Below, one piece after another: positions 1 to 9,768 of a stretch of DNA of 64,000 nucleotides. A program made the translations under genes and the position numbers. The notes beneath the pieces were generated by a model. It searched no databases. It was not told where the DNA came from and saw only the letters and a program-made list of their open reading frames with translations. Source of the stretch: Amycolatopsis viridis (GTDB lineage Bacteria; Actinomycetota; Actinomycetes; Mycobacteriales; Pseudonocardiaceae); contig NZ_JAANOU010000001.1 in NCBI RefSeq assembly GCF_011758765.1, positions 1,922,001 to 1,986,000 of the forward strand, in the 5' to 3' direction. The first letter of the stretch is position 1; every line of letters starts with the position of its first letter.

Positions 1-227
1 CCCGTCGTGACCAGCACCTCGTCCGCGGACACCCCGAGCCGCTCGCCCAGCAGCTTCCGCAGCTCCACCTGCCCGGCGGACGTGCCGTAGCCCAGCGGGA
101 AGTCCGCCAGCCGGCCGGCGTCGACGAGGTCGGCGACCGTCAGGTCACCGCAGGTGCTCTCGGCGAGGTCGTAGCGGGGGCTGTCATCCAGCAGGCTGGT
201 CATCGCGCTGGGCGGGAAACGTCGCAT
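1..227 (-). CDS. Aminotransferase class I/II, N-terminal fragment (cut by window edge)
   Basis: The first about 75 codons of a pyridoxal-phosphate aminotransferase-like protein, starting MRRFPPSAM and continuing off the left edge. The segment with GYGTSAGQVELRKLLGERLG followed by VLVTTG is the typical N-terminal region of fold-type I aminotransferases, where the substrate-side loop precedes the first PLP-binding strand. Its start lies 44 bases inside the 3' end of the upstream MocR gene on the same strand, so the two are probably co-transcribed and the regulator may control it. The substrate cannot be told from this fragment. Confidence 0.7.
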   Translation of the reverse strand, partial: MRRFPPSAMTSLLDDSPRYDLAESTCGDLTVADLVDAGRLADFPLGYGTSAGQVELRKLLGERLGVSADEVLVTT

Positions 228-1668
228 GTCTGTCACCCTGACACTCCGGACCGGCACCGGCCAGTGCCAATGGGGCCGCATTGGCACCCGGGTAGGCGTC
301 CCACGCCCGCCGCAGCCGCCGTACCGCTTCGGTCGACGTCTCCTCCGGGAGGGTGAACGGCACCCTGATGTGCTCACCGCTGGACTCGTGCGCGGCCAGC
401 GAACTGCCTTCCAGCAACGCGACCCCGTACCGCAGCGCGAACTGGGCGAAGCGCCGCGAGTCCACCCCCGGCAGCCGGATCCACAGCGTCTGGCCGCCCG
501 CCGGGGTGCGGAACTCCCACGACGGCACCGCCGAGCGCAGGTCCCGCACCACCTGGTCGCGCCGGTCCCGCAGCTCACGCTGCCGCTGTTCGGCCAGCTC
601 GCCGAGCCGCGCGAACAGCGCGACCCCGATCGCCTGCGCGACGACGTCGGTGCCGAGGTCGGCGACCGCCTTGAGCCGCGCCAGGTCCGCCGCCGTCCGC
701 GCGTCGGCGCGGACCCACCCGATCCGCACGCCGCCCCAGATCAGCTTGCTCAGCGACCCCACGCTGATCACCTCGTCGCCGTGGCGGGCGAGCGGCGCGG
801 GCGGCGGGCCGTCGAGCGCGAGATCGGCGAGCACGTGGTCGTCCACCAGCGGCACCCCGTGCGCGGCACACAGCGCCACCACCCGCCGTGCCGCGGCGGA
901 CGGCAGCACCGAGCCGGTCGGGTTCTGGAACGCCGGCACCAGGTACACCAGCCTGGCCCCGGCCACCAGCTCCGCCAGCGCCGGGACCGACACGCCATCG
1001 GCGGTCAGCGGCACCCCGAGGATGCGCGCCCCGGTCCCGCGGAACGCGTCGATCGCACCCGGATAGGTCAGCTCCTCGACCACCACCGTGTCGCCGGGTC
1101 GCACGAACAACCGGGCCAGCAGCGAAATCCCCTGCTGCGCGCCCGAGGTCACCACGATCTGGCCGGGTTCGGTCGGCAGCCCCCGCGCCGCGTAGTAGTC
1201 CGCGATCGCCTGCCGCAGCGCCGGGATCCCGGACGGGTGGTAGCCGATCCCGAAGTCACCGGCCGTGCCGACGGCCTCCGCGACCAGATCCGGGAAGCCC
1301 GCGGGCTGGGGTGGCGCGGCGCAGGTGAGGTCGATCAGGTCCGGCACCGGGTCGAGCAGGTGCAGGAACATCGGGTTGAACTGGCTGACCACGCCGCGGC
1401 CGGGCCGGGGCGGGCGCCGCACGAACGTCCCGCTGCCGCGCCGCCGTTCGACGAGCCCGTGGTCGCGTAGCACGTCGTAGGCGGCGACCGCGGTGTTGCG
1501 GCTGATCGCCAGCTCGGCCGCCAGTGCCCGTTCGGTCGGCAGCCGCCCGTCCGCCGGGATCTCGCCGCGCTCGATCAGCGCCTCCAGCCGCGCGGCCAGC
1601 TTCTGGTAGAGCGCCTCCCGCCCGCTCGACCACCGCCCGAGCAGCTCCGCGAGCCGGCCAGCGTGCAT
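184..1668 (-). CDS. MocR-family (GntR-type) transcriptional regulator with aminotransferase domain
   Basis: A 494-residue MocR/PdxR-type regulator. Residues about 15–85 form a GntR winged helix (LPTERALAAELAISRNTAV, then LVERRRGSGTFVR). The rest is a fold-type I aminotransferase domain that binds PLP as effector, with the usual PLP lysine in SVGSLSKLIWGG. The ATG is preceded by GAGGAGG eight bases upstream. The stop codon of the lipase-maturation-like gene lies 11 bases before the start, so these genes and the downstream aminotransferase may form one transcript. The C-terminal 20 or so residues are unrelated to the family and overlap the next gene. The target pathway is unknown. Confidence 0.9.
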   Translation of the reverse strand: MHAGRLAELLGRWSSGREALYQKLAARLEALIERGEIPADGRLPTERALAAELAISRNTAVAAYDVLRDHGLVERRRGSGTFVRRPPRPGRGVVSQFNPMFLHLLDPVPDLIDLTCAAPPQPAGFPDLVAEAVGTAGDFGIGYHPSGIPALRQAIADYYAARGLPTEPGQIVVTSGAQQGISLLARLFVRPGDTVVVEELTYPGAIDAFRGTGARILGVPLTADGVSVPALAELVAGARLVYLVPAFQNPTGSVLPSAAARRVVALCAAHGVPLVDDHVLADLALDGPPPAPLARHGDEVISVGSLSKLIWGGVRIGWVRADARTAADLARLKAVADLGTDVVAQAIGVALFARLGELAEQRQRELRDRRDQVVRDLRSAVPSWEFRTPAGGQTLWIRLPGVDSRRFAQFALRYGVALLEGSSLAAHESSGEHIRVPFTLPEETSTEAVRRLRRAWDAYPGANAAPLALAGAGPECQGDRHATFPAQRDDQPAG

Positions 1669-1678
1669 GTCGTCCTCC

Positions 1679-3115
1679 TCATTCGACGGCGACCACCGCG
1701 CCGTCCGCTCCCAGGCGGGTGGTCGGCAGCACCGGGCCGCGGGCTTCGCGCACCCACCACGCTCCAGTCTCCCGGCGCTCCCGTGGGGTGGTGAAGCGGT
1801 ACCGGTAGAGATTCGCCCGCACGTAGGTCGGACGTCCGCCGTGGAACGGGTCGTGCCGCAGCAGCTTCAGCGTCTCCGGGTCGGCGGCCAGCAGCTTCTC
1901 CGCCAGGCCCGGCAGCCACGACTGGGCGTACCGGGTGGACAGCGCGGCGAACCACATCAGCCAGTCCAGCCGCAGGTGGTACGGCGCGAACTGGGGTGGG
2001 CGGCGCCGCGGGTCCCCGGGTTTGCCCTTGAACTCGTACTCGCGCCACACCGTGTCCTCGTCGGGCCGGGGATCGTCGGTGGCCTCGATGACGATTTCGT
2101 GCCGCACCTTGGTGACGGTGCCGAACGCGCCGTAGGTGTTGACCAGGTGCAGCTGGTCGAAGCTGGTGTTCATGACCTGCCGCCGCGACACCAGGTTCCG
2201 GGCCGGCCGGTAGCTGAGCACGACGACCAGCACGGTCAGCCCGATCAGGAGACCGCGGTGCCACACCGGTGATCCGGGCAGCGGTGGGGCCTGCACCGGG
2301 AAGATGTCCACAACGGACACCGCGAGGGTGATCGTGAGGAAGTTCAGCCACGCGAAGTTGCCGCTGGCGACCAGCCACAGCTGGGTCGCGATGATCAGCA
2401 GCGCGGCTGCACTCGCGGCCGGCTGCGGCGCGAACAACGCGAACGGCACGACGAGCTGGGTGCCGTGGCTGGCCGCGGCCTCCACCTTGTGCAGTGGTCG
2501 GGGCAGGTGGTGGAAGTACCAGCTCAGCGGGCCGGGCATGGGCTGGGTTTCGTGGTGGTAGCAGAGGCAGGTCAGGTCGCGCCAGCACGCGTCGCCGCGC
2601 ATCTTGATCAACCCGGCGCCGAACTCGAGCCGGAACAGCACCCAGCGCAGCAGCCACAGCACGAGCACCGGTGGTGCGGTGTCCGCCGGGCCGAGGAAGA
2701 TCGCCAGGAACCCGGTTTCGAGCAGCAGTGATTCCCACCCGAAGGAGTACCACAGCTGCCCGACGTTGACGATCGACTGGTACAGCACCCACGGCACCGT
2801 CCACGCGAGCATCGCGGCCCACACCGGCAGGTGGTCGGACAACCCGAGGACGAGCGCCGAGGACACCACGACGCCGGACCACGCGACGGTCGCGAACAGA
2901 CGGTCGGAGTAGCGCCAGTGGAACAGGCTGGGCGCGCGGCGGAACGGCACGCGCCGCACGAAGTCCGGGACCGGCAGCAGGCCACGCTCGCCGAGCAGCG
3001 GCTTGAACTGCAACGCCGCGGCGAGGAACGCGACCAGGTACATCGCCGCGAGCAGGCGCTGGAACACCAGCCGGGCCGCCCAGTAGCCCGGATCGGTGAA
3101 CCACTCCCACGTCAC
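1679..3115 (-). CDS. Lipase maturation factor (LMF1)-family membrane protein
   Basis: About 478 residues with several hydrophobic helices in the first 300 (for example [31 protein letters not shown]). The conserved blocks [39 protein letters not shown] and [20 protein letters not shown] are characteristic of the LMF1 family. In animals LMF1 is an ER chaperone for lipases; the bacterial role is unproven. I chose the GTG at 3115 (VTWEWFTDP) because GGGGAG lies just before it. An upstream start would overlap the eda gene. A strong hairpin separates it from eda. Confidence 0.8.
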   Translation of the reverse strand: MTWEWFTDPGYWAARLVFQRLLAAMYLVAFLAAALQFKPLLGERGLLPVPDFVRRVPFRRAPSLFHWRYSDRLFATVAWSGVVVSSALVLGLSDHLPVWAAMLAWTVPWVLYQSIVNVGQLWYSFGWESLLLETGFLAIFLGPADTAPPVLVLWLLRWVLFRLEFGAGLIKMRGDACWRDLTCLCYHHETQPMPGPLSWYFHHLPRPLHKVEAAASHGTQLVVPFALFAPQPAASAAALLIIATQLWLVASGNFAWLNFLTITLAVSVVDIFPVQAPPLPGSPVWHRGLLIGLTVLVVVLSYRPARNLVSRRQVMNTSFDQLHLVNTYGAFGTVTKVRHEIVIEATDDPRPDEDTVWREYEFKGKPGDPRRRPPQFAPYHLRLDWLMWFAALSTRYAQSWLPGLAEKLLAADPETLKLLRHDPFHGGRPTYVRANLYRYRFTTPRERRETGAWWVREARGPVLPTTRLGADGAVVAVE

Positions 3116-3155
3116 GGCGATCTCCCCGGTCGCGACCTGCCGCGGGGCGGGTACC

Positions 3156-3194
3156 CGGACGGCCCGGCCCCCAATCGGGGAGCCGGGCCGTCCG
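3156..3194 (-). terminator. Rho-independent-like terminator after edd–eda
   Basis: A perfect 13-bp inverted repeat: CGGACGGCCCGGC at 3156–3168 pairs with GCCGGGCCGTCCG at 3182–3194, with further C/G pairing in the loop. It lies 22 bases past the eda stop and upstream of the lipase-maturation-like gene. There is no U tract, which is usual for actinobacterial terminators. Confidence 0.75.
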
Positions 3195-3215
3195 CGGCAA
3201 CGTGGGCCCGCTGGG

Positions 3216-3851
3216 TCAGCGCAGTGCCGCGGCCTCGCGCGCCAGCTGCTCGATCCGGCCGAAGTCACCCGCTGTGACGGCGTCCGCCGGCGTCAGCCAG
3301 GACCCGCCGACACAGCCCACTGTGGACAGTGCCAGGTACTTCGGTGCGTTCTCCGGGGAGATCCCGCCGGTGGGGCAGAACCGCAGCCCCGGCAGCGGCC
3401 CGGCCAGTGCCTTGAGGTACGCCACGCCGCCACTGGCCTCGGCGGGGAAGAACTTCAGCGCGGTGATCCCGTGCTCGGCGGCCCGCATCGCCTCGGACAC
3501 CGTGCTCACGCCCGGCAGGAACGGCAGCCCGGTGCTGGACACGGCTTCCAGCAGCCGGTCCGTGCAGCCCGGTGTGACCAGGAACGCCGAGCCCGCGTCC
3601 GCCGCCTGCCTGGCCTGTTCGGGGGTCACCACGGTGCCCGCACCGACCACGATGTCCGGCACCTCGGTGGCCACCCGCTCGATCGCGGCGAGCCCGGCCG
3701 GCGTGCGCAGCGTCAGCTCGATCGCCCGGATCCCGCCCGCGACCAGCGCTTTCGCCAGCGGCACCGCGTCCGCCGCGTCGTCCACCACGACGACCGGCAG
3801 CACCGCGGACAGCTCGAGCACGTCATGACCTGTCTTCACGTCTCTCCTCAC
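3216..3851 (-). CDS. eda: 2-dehydro-3-deoxy-phosphogluconate (KDPG) aldolase
   Basis: A 211-residue class I aldolase that splits KDPG into pyruvate and glyceraldehyde 3-phosphate, the second step specific to the Entner–Doudoroff pathway. The (β/α)8 signature residues are visible: Glu45 in IELTLRT, the Schiff-base Lys133 in ALKFFPAE, and the phosphate-binding CPTGGI at 159–164. Length is typical for the family. Its ATG overlaps the edd stop codon as ATGA, so the two are translationally coupled. A hairpin terminator follows the gene. Confidence 0.95.
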   Translation of the reverse strand: MRRDVKTGHDVLELSAVLPVVVVDDAADAVPLAKALVAGGIRAIELTLRTPAGLAAIERVATEVPDIVVGAGTVVTPEQARQAADAGSAFLVTPGCTDRLLEAVSSTGLPFLPGVSTVSEAMRAAEHGITALKFFPAEASGGVAYLKALAGPLPGLRFCPTGGISPENAPKYLALSTVGCVGGSWLTPADAVTAGDFGRIEQLAREAAALR

Positions 3852-5716
3852 ACTCGCGCCGGCGCACCGAAGTGCGCCGGGGTCATCGGCCCGAAGACGC
3901 CGGCGCCCTGGTCGGCCGGCCCGACCGCGCGCCGCAGCGCGGTGAACAGCTCGCGCCCGGTGCCGACCCAGGCTGCCTCGTCCGGCGGTGCGTCCCGCAC
4001 CGGCCGCGCGGCCAGCTCGGCCTCGTCAACCAGCACGTCGAGCCGCCCGGCGCCGGCGTCGACCACCACCAGGTCGCCGTCGGCGACCCGGGCCAGCGGA
4101 CCGCCGGCGGCGGCTTCCGGGGTCACCTGGATCGCGGCCGGGATCTTGCCGGACGCACCGGACATCCGGCCGTCGGTGACCAGGGCCACCCGGTGCCCGC
4201 GGTCCATCAGCACGCCGAGCGCCGGCGTGAGGCCGTGCAGCTCCGGCATGCCGTTGGCCTGCGGTCCCTGGTTGCGGATCACCACCACGACATCCCGGTC
4301 CAGCTCACCGGCCCGGAACGCCTCGGTGAACCCGTCCTGGGTGGTGAAGACCCGGGCGGGCGCGCGCACCACGCGGTGCTCCGGGGCGACCGCGGACACC
4401 TTGATCACCGCACGGCCGAGGCTGCCGGAGAGCATCCGCAGCCCGCCGTCGGGTGCGAACGGGTTGTCCACCGGCCGCAGCACGTCCTCGTCCAGGCTGC
4501 GGGCCGGCACCTCGCGCCACCGCAGCGAACCGCCGTCCAGCACCGGTTCCGAGCGGTACCGCCACAACCCGTCCCCGGCGACCGTCCGGACGTCGGGGTG
4601 CAGCAGCCCGGCGTCGAGCAGCGTGCCGACCAGGACCTGCACGCCGCCGGCCGCGTGGAAGTGGTTGATGTCCGCGTTGCCGTTGGGGTAGACGCTGGCG
4701 AGCAGCGGCACCACCGCGGACAGGTCGGCGAAGTCGTCCCAGGTCAGCTGGATCCCCGCGGCTGCCGCGATCGCGACCAGGTGCATGGTGTGGTTGGTGG
4801 AGCCGCCGGTGGCCAGCAGCGCCACCACGCCGTTGACCACCGAGCGCTCGCTGACCACCTCCGCCAGCGGCGTGTACTCGTCGGCCCGGGACAGGGCGAC
4901 CACGCGGCGCGCGGCTTCCTCGGTCAGCGCCTTGCGCAGCGGTGTGCCGGGGTGCACGAAGCTCGCGCCGGGCAGGTGCAGGCCCATCACCTCGACGACC
5001 AGCTGGTTGGAGTTCGCGGTGCCGTAGAACGTGCAGGTGCCCGCCGAGTGGTAGGACGCGGACTCGGCCGCCAGCAGCTCCTCGCGGGTGGCGCGGCCCT
5101 CGGCGTGCAGCTGCCGCACGCGGGCCTTCTCCTTGTTGGGCAGGCCGGAGGTCATCGGACCGGCCGGCACCAGGATCGCCGGCAGGTGGCCGAAGGCCAG
5201 CGCGCCGATCAGCAGGCCGGGCACGATCTTGTCGCACACGCCGAGCAGCAGCGTGCCGTCGAACATCTCGTGGGACAGGGCGATGCCGGTGGCCATCGCG
5301 ATGACCTCGCGGCTGAACAGGGACAGCTCCATTCCGGCGCGCCCCTGGGTGATGCCGTCGCACATGGCGGGCACGCCGCCGGCGAACTGGGCGACCCCGC
5401 CGGCCTCGCGCGCGGCGTCCTTGATCCACGCGGGGAACTCGTCCAGCGGCTGGTGCGCGGACAGCAGGTCGTTGTAGGCGGACACGATCGCGATGCCGGG
5501 CTTGCGCAGCCCGCGCAGTGCGATGCGGTCGGCTCCGCCGCAGGCGGCGAATCCGTGGGCGAGGTTGCTGCAGGCGAGGCCGGCGCGGGCGGGTCCTTCG
5601 GCGCGGGCGGCGGCCATGCGTGCGAGGTAGGCGCTGCGGGTGTCGGCACTGCGCGCGGCGATGCGCCGGGTGACTTCCTCGACGACGGGGTGGACGGGTG
5701 TTCGGGCTTCGGGCAC
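3848..5716 (-). CDS. edd: 6-phosphogluconate dehydratase
   Basis: About 622 residues of the IlvD/Edd family, an Fe–S dehydratase that converts 6-phosphogluconate to KDPG. Family blocks include the cluster cysteine in [13 protein letters not shown], a second in [11 protein letters not shown] and a third in [15 protein letters not shown], then [28 protein letters not shown] and [11 protein letters not shown]. The GTG at 5716 ([10 protein letters not shown]) gives the usual family length. Longer in-frame starts up to 5818 would add an Arg-rich tail unlike the family, so I reject them; the ribosome-binding site at the chosen start is weak. It overlaps eda by 4 bp and is divergent from the succinate dehydrogenase operon. 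Confidence 0.93.
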   Translation of the reverse strand: MPEARTPVHPVVEEVTRRIAARSADTRSAYLARMAAARAEGPARAGLACSNLAHGFAACGGADRIALRGLRKPGIAIVSAYNDLLSAHQPLDEFPAWIKDAAREAGGVAQFAGGVPAMCDGITQGRAGMELSLFSREVIAMATGIALSHEMFDGTLLLGVCDKIVPGLLIGALAFGHLPAILVPAGPMTSGLPNKEKARVRQLHAEGRATREELLAAESASYHSAGTCTFYGTANSNQLVVEVMGLHLPGASFVHPGTPLRKALTEEAARRVVALSRADEYTPLAEVVSERSVVNGVVALLATGGSTNHTMHLVAIAAAAGIQLTWDDFADLSAVVPLLASVYPNGNADINHFHAAGGVQVLVGTLLDAGLLHPDVRTVAGDGLWRYRSEPVLDGGSLRWREVPARSLDEDVLRPVDNPFAPDGGLRMLSGSLGRAVIKVSAVAPEHRVVRAPARVFTTQDGFTEAFRAGELDRDVVVVIRNQGPQANGMPELHGLTPALGVLMDRGHRVALVTDGRMSGASGKIPAAIQVTPEAAAGGPLARVADGDLVVVDAGAGRLDVLVDEAELAARPVRDAPPDEAAWVGTGRELFTALRRAVGPADQGAGVFGPMTPAHFGAPARV

Positions 5717-5840
5717 GGGAGAACCACCTGGAACTCGTCGGCTGGTCCGGCTGACGACTTCGCTGGCGTCGCACGGTCGTGGCAGTGGCCACAGTAGCTG
5801 GCGGACGTGCCTGGACAAAATCGATTAAGAAGATCGTTTC

Positions 5841-5856
5841 AGGTGACCGTCGTCAC
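5841..5856. promoter_or_regulatory. Candidate CRP/GlxR-type binding site 1
   Basis: GGTGACCGTCGTCACA matches the CRP-family palindrome TGTGA-N6-TCACA at nine of ten informative bases. It lies in the divergent gap between edd and the sdh operon, exactly 30 bp before a second such site. Recognition is by consensus only. Confidence 0.5.
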
Positions 5857-5870
5857 ATGCCCGATCTAGG

Positions 5871-5886
5871 GTGTGTTACTTGTCAC
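5871..5886. promoter_or_regulatory. Candidate CRP/GlxR-type binding site 2
   Basis: TGTGTTACTTGTCACA matches TGTGA-N6-TCACA at nine of ten informative bases. It is 56 bases upstream of the first sdh-operon gene. In Corynebacterium the CRP homologue GlxR controls sdh genes, so a role here is plausible but untested. Confidence 0.55.
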
Positions 5887-5941
5887 ATTGCATACCGGGC
5901 GGCAGAGTCGCTACTAGCCGCCGAACCAACCGGAGGTAGTC

Positions 5942-6232
5942 ATGACCACCACCGAACTCGCCGAACTGCGCCGGACGATCGGCCAGCTCAAGCAGTGCGT
6001 CGGCGCCCTGCGGTCGCGCTACGGCGACGCCTCCGCGGTCCGCCGGCTGGCCAACGACATCGAGCGGCTGGACATCGACGCGAGCGACCTGGAGCAGCCC
6101 GGCGTGCCGGCCCAGCCCCGGCCGCTCGACCCGTCGGCCGTCGTGAAGATCCCCGACGGCCCGTACGACCCGGCCCTGTGGCAGGGGGCCGACGACGAAG
6201 GGGTCGGCGGATACCACCGTGACCAGCGGTGA
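5942..6232 (+). CDS. Small conserved protein of the Sdh1 operon (Rv0250c-like)
   Basis: A 96-residue soluble protein of unknown function. The first 50 residues are predicted helical (ELAELRRTIGQLKQCVGALR), followed by a Pro-rich stretch and VVKIPDGPYDPALWQGADDE. In Mycobacterium a protein of the same size (Rv0250c) sits in the same place, just before the membrane, flavoprotein and iron–sulfur subunits of Sdh1. That conserved position suggests an assembly or accessory role. A clear GGAGG lies before the ATG, and its stop overlaps the next gene as GTGA. Confidence 0.8.
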   Translation: MTTTELAELRRTIGQLKQCVGALRSRYGDASAVRRLANDIERLDIDASDLEQPGVPAQPRPLDPSAVVKIPDGPYDPALWQGADDEGVGGYHRDQR

Positions 6233-7038
6233 GCGCGCCCGCCACCGGCGACACCACTGCGGGGCGCGCCCGGATCAGCGCACGCACCCTGCGCACCGAT
6301 CGGTGGTGGGTCCCCCCGCTGTTCACCACGATGGGCCTGGCCGCGTTCGTGATCTACGCGGGCATCCGGTCCTTCGTGCGCACCGCGTACTACGTGCCGG
6401 AATACCACTACCTGACGCCGTTCTACTCGCCGTGCCTGAGTGACTCGTGCGTGCCGGGGTCGTCCCACTTCGGCACGCCGATCGGCGCGCTGCCGGGCTG
6501 GATCCCGCTGGCGTTCCTGTCGCTGCCGTTCCTGCTCGGCTTCCGGCTGACCTGCTACTACTACCGCAAGGCGTACTACCGGTCGGTGTGGTTCTCCCCG
6601 CCGGCGTGCGCCGTCGCCGAACCGCACGGCCGCTACACCGGGGAGACGCGGCTGCCGCTGATCCTGCAGAACGCGCACCGCTACTTCTTCTACGCCGCCT
6701 TCCTCATCTCGATCATCAACACCTACGACGCGGTCATCGCCTTCCACGGCCGCACCGGCGGGTTCGGCTTCGGGCTGGGCAACCTGGTCCTGGCCGGCAA
6801 CGTGATCATGCTCTGGGCCTACACCCTGTCCTGCCACTCGTGCCGGCACGTGGTCGGCGGGCGGCTCAAACACTTCTCCCGGCACCCGGTGCGGTACTGG
6901 CTGTGGACCCAGGTCACCCGGCTCAACAACCGGCACATGCTGCTGGCCTGGATCACCCTCGGGACGCTCGTCGTCACCGACCTCTACGTGATGCTCGTGG
7001 CGAGCGGCGCGTTCCCCGATCCGCGGTTCGTGGACTGA
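6229..7038 (+). CDS. sdhC: Succinate dehydrogenase membrane anchor subunit (Sdh1 type)
   Basis: A 269-residue membrane protein with about five hydrophobic segments, among them PPLFTTMGLAAFVIYAGI, WIPLAFLSLPFLLGF, YFFYAAFLISIINTY, LVLAGNVIMLWAYTL and MLLAWITLGTLVVTDLY. Its position between the small protein and the flavoprotein matches Rv0249c of the mycobacterial Sdh1 complex. This single anchor carries quinone reduction and is unlike the separate SdhC/SdhD pair. Conserved His and Cys residues in SCHSCRHVVGG and AHRYFF could serve in heme or cluster contacts, but that is inference. The GTG start overlaps the upstream stop. Confidence 0.85.
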   Translation: MSAPATGDTTAGRARISARTLRTDRWWVPPLFTTMGLAAFVIYAGIRSFVRTAYYVPEYHYLTPFYSPCLSDSCVPGSSHFGTPIGALPGWIPLAFLSLPFLLGFRLTCYYYRKAYYRSVWFSPPACAVAEPHGRYTGETRLPLILQNAHRYFFYAAFLISIINTYDAVIAFHGRTGGFGFGLGNLVLAGNVIMLWAYTLSCHSCRHVVGGRLKHFSRHPVRYWLWTQVTRLNNRHMLLAWITLGTLVVTDLYVMLVASGAFPDPRFVD

Positions 7039-7095
7039 CCGGCACGACACGGACGACACAGACGACAAGGACCCGAAAGACCAGGTGGGCAGGCC

Positions 7096-9009
7096 ATGGC
7101 GGAAGTCGAGCGGCACAGCTACGACGTGGTGGTGATCGGCGCCGGCGGCGCCGGTCTGCGCGCGGTGATCGAGGCGCGGCAGCGCGGGCTGTCGGTGGCG
7201 GTGGTGTGCAAGTCGCTGTTCGGCAAGGCGCACACGGTCATGGCCGAGGGCGGGTGCGCCGCGGCGATGGGCAACGCGAACGAGCGGGACAGCTGGCAGG
7301 TGCACTTCCGGGACACCATGCGCGGCGGCAAGTTCCTCAACAACTGGCGGATGGCCGAGCTGCACGCGAAGGAGGCGCCGGACCGGGTCTGGGAGCTGGA
7401 GACCTACGGCGCGCTGTTCGACCGCACCCCGGACGGGCGGATCAGCCAGCGCAACTTCGGCGGCCACACCTATCCGCGGCTGGCGCACGTCGGCGACCGC
7501 ACCGGGCTCGAGCTGATCCGCACCATGCAGCAGAAGATCGTCTCGTTGCAGCAGGAGGACCTGCGGGAGTTCGGTGACTACGAGGCCAAGCTGAAGGTCT
7601 TCGCCGAGTGCACGATCACCGAGCTGCTCAAGGACGGCGACCGGATCGCCGGGGCGTTCGGGTACTGGCGGGAAAGCGGCCGGTTCATCCTGTTCGAGAC
7701 GCCGGCGGTGGTGCTCGCGACCGGCGGCATCGGCAAGTCGTTCAAGGTCACCTCGAACTCGTGGGAGTACACCGGTGACGGGCACGCGCTCGCGCTGCGC
7801 GCGGGGGCCGATCTGATCAACATGGAGTTCGTCCAGTTCCACCCGACCGGCATGGTGTGGCCGCCGAGCGTCAAGGGCATCCTGGTCACCGAGGGGGTGC
7901 GCGGGGACGGCGGCGTGCTGAAGAACTCCGACGGCAAGCGGTTCATGTTCGACTACGTGCCGGACGTGTTCAAGGGCCAGTACGCCGACTCCGAGGACGA
8001 GGCCGACCGCTGGTACACCGACCAGGAGAACAACCGCCGCACACCGGACCTGCTGCCGCGCGACGAGGTGGCGCGGGCGATCAACTCGGAGGTCAAGGCC
8101 GGGCGCGGCTCCCCGCACGGAGGCGTGTTCCTGGACATCGCCAGCCGGATGAGCGCGGAGGAGATCCGCCGCCGGCTGCCGTCGATGTACCACCAGTTCA
8201 AGGAACTGGCCGATGTGGACATCACCGCCGAGGCGATGGAGGTCGGCCCGACCTGCCACTACGTGATGGGTGGCATCGAGGTCGACCCGGACACCGCGGC
8301 CTCCAGCGTGCGCGGGCTGTTCGCCGCGGGGGAGTGCTCCGGTGGGATGCACGGGTCGAACCGGCTGGGCGGCAACTCGTTGTCCGATCTGCTGGTGTTC
8401 GGCCGGCGGGCGGGTCTCGGCGCCGCGTCCTACGTGGAGGGTCTGGAATCCCGCCCGTCGGTGCGGGAGTCCGATGTGGACCAGGCGGCCCGCACCGCGC
8501 TGGTGCCCTTCGACCCGCCCGCGGAAGGGGTCGAGGAGAACCCCTACACGCTGCACAGCGAACTGCAGCAGTCGATGAACGACCTGGTCGGCATCATCCG
8601 CAAGTCCGAGGAGATCGAGCGGGCGCTGGCGAAGCTGGACGAGATCAAGAAGCGGATCCGCAACGTCACCGTCGAGGGGCACCGGCAGTTCAACCCGGGC
8701 TGGCACCTGGCGGTGGACCTGCGCAACATGCTGCTGGTGAGCGAATGCGTGGCGCGCGCGGCGCTGATGCGCACCGAGAGCCGTGGCGGGCACACCCGGG
8801 ACGACTACCCCCAGATGGACTCCCGCTGGCGCAACACGCTGCTGGTGTGCAGCGCCTCCGGGGACGATCCGCTGGCCCTGCACGTCACCGTCACACCGAA
8901 GGACCAGCAGCCGATGCGGCCCGACCTGCTGGAGCTGTTCGAGCTGAGCGAGCTGGAGAAGTACTACACCGAAGACGAGCTGACCGGGCACCCGGGGAGG
9001 CAGTCGTGA
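7096..9009 (+). CDS. sdhA: Succinate dehydrogenase / fumarate reductase flavoprotein subunit
   Basis: A 637-residue catalytic subunit that oxidises succinate to fumarate at the inner face of the membrane. The Rossmann motif GAGGAG is at residues 15–20, and the histidine for covalent FAD attachment is at position 46 in KAHTVMAEGG. Active-site blocks include EFVQFHPTGM, TEGVRGDGG, and GGMHGSNRLGGNSLSDLLVFG. The C-terminal domain ends with ESRGGHTRDDYP. It is followed with a GTGA overlap by sdhB. Confidence 0.96.
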   Translation: MAEVERHSYDVVVIGAGGAGLRAVIEARQRGLSVAVVCKSLFGKAHTVMAEGGCAAAMGNANERDSWQVHFRDTMRGGKFLNNWRMAELHAKEAPDRVWELETYGALFDRTPDGRISQRNFGGHTYPRLAHVGDRTGLELIRTMQQKIVSLQQEDLREFGDYEAKLKVFAECTITELLKDGDRIAGAFGYWRESGRFILFETPAVVLATGGIGKSFKVTSNSWEYTGDGHALALRAGADLINMEFVQFHPTGMVWPPSVKGILVTEGVRGDGGVLKNSDGKRFMFDYVPDVFKGQYADSEDEADRWYTDQENNRRTPDLLPRDEVARAINSEVKAGRGSPHGGVFLDIASRMSAEEIRRRLPSMYHQFKELADVDITAEAMEVGPTCHYVMGGIEVDPDTAASSVRGLFAAGECSGGMHGSNRLGGNSLSDLLVFGRRAGLGAASYVEGLESRPSVRESDVDQAARTALVPFDPPAEGVEENPYTLHSELQQSMNDLVGIIRKSEEIERALAKLDEIKKRIRNVTVEGHRQFNPGWHLAVDLRNMLLVSECVARAALMRTESRGGHTRDDYPQMDSRWRNTLLVCSASGDDPLALHVTVTPKDQQPMRPDLLELFELSELEKYYTEDELTGHPGRQS

Positions 9010-9761
9010 GCTACAAGGCGTCGTTCCGGGTCTGGCGCGGTGACGCGTCCGGCGGCGGGCTGCAGGACTTCACCGTCGAGGTCAACGAGGGCGAGGTCGT
9101 GCTCGACATCATCCACCGGCTGCAGGCCACGCAGTGCTCCGACCTGGCGGTGCGGTGGAACTGCAAGGCGGGCAAGTGCGGCTCGTGCTCCGCGGAGATC
9201 AACGGGCGGCCCCGGCTGCTGTGCATGACGCGGATGTCGGTGTTCGCCGAGGACGAGGTCGTCACCGTCACGCCGATGCGGACGTTCCCGGTGATCCGCG
9301 ATCTGGTCACCGACGTGTCGTTCAACTACACCAAGGCGCGCGAGATCCCCGCGTTCACGCCGCCGCCGGGCCTGAAGCCGGGCGAGTACCGGATGAAGCA
9401 GGCCGACGTGGAACGGTCGCAGGAGTTCCGCAAGTGCATCGAGTGCTACCTGTGCCAGAACACCTGCCACGTCATCCGCGACCACGAGGAGAACAAGGAG
9501 CACTTCGCCGGGCCGCGGTACCTGATGCGGATCGCCGAGCTGGAGATGCACCCGCTCGACGTGGCCGACCGCCGCCCGGCCGCGCAGGCCGAGCACGGGC
9601 TGGGCTACTGCAACATCACCAAGTGCTGCACGGAGGTCTGCCCGGAGAACATCCACATCACCGACAACGCGCTGATCCCGATGAAGGAGCGCGTGGCGGA
9701 CCGCCGGTACGACCCGGTGGTGTGGCTGGGCAGCAAGATCTTCCGGCGGAAGGCGGAGTAG
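9006..9761 (+). CDS. sdhB: Succinate dehydrogenase iron–sulfur subunit
   Basis: A 251-residue electron-transfer subunit. The N-terminal plant-type [2Fe–2S] domain has Cys53, Cys58, Cys61 and Cys73 (WNCKAGKCGSC). The C-terminal bacterial ferredoxin domain has Cys144, Cys147, Cys150 and Cys154 (CIECYLCQNTC) and a second group around Cys202–Cys212 (YCNITKCCTEVCP). These would hold the [4Fe–4S] and [3Fe–4S] clusters that pass electrons from FAD to quinone. The GTG start overlaps the sdhA stop. It ends eight bases from the convergent ROK gene, with no room for a terminator. Confidence 0.95.
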   Translation: MSYKASFRVWRGDASGGGLQDFTVEVNEGEVVLDIIHRLQATQCSDLAVRWNCKAGKCGSCSAEINGRPRLLCMTRMSVFAEDEVVTVTPMRTFPVIRDLVTDVSFNYTKAREIPAFTPPPGLKPGEYRMKQADVERSQEFRKCIECYLCQNTCHVIRDHEENKEHFAGPRYLMRIAELEMHPLDVADRRPAAQAEHGLGYCNITKCCTEVCPENIHITDNALIPMKERVADRRYDPVVWLGSKIFRRKAE

Positions 9762-9768
9762 CGGGCCG

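Noticed and set aside
6019-8991. A 990-codon open frame antisense to sdh
   Set aside because: It is the high-GC shadow of sdhC/sdhA, with His/Arg/Pro-rich composition and no family motifs.
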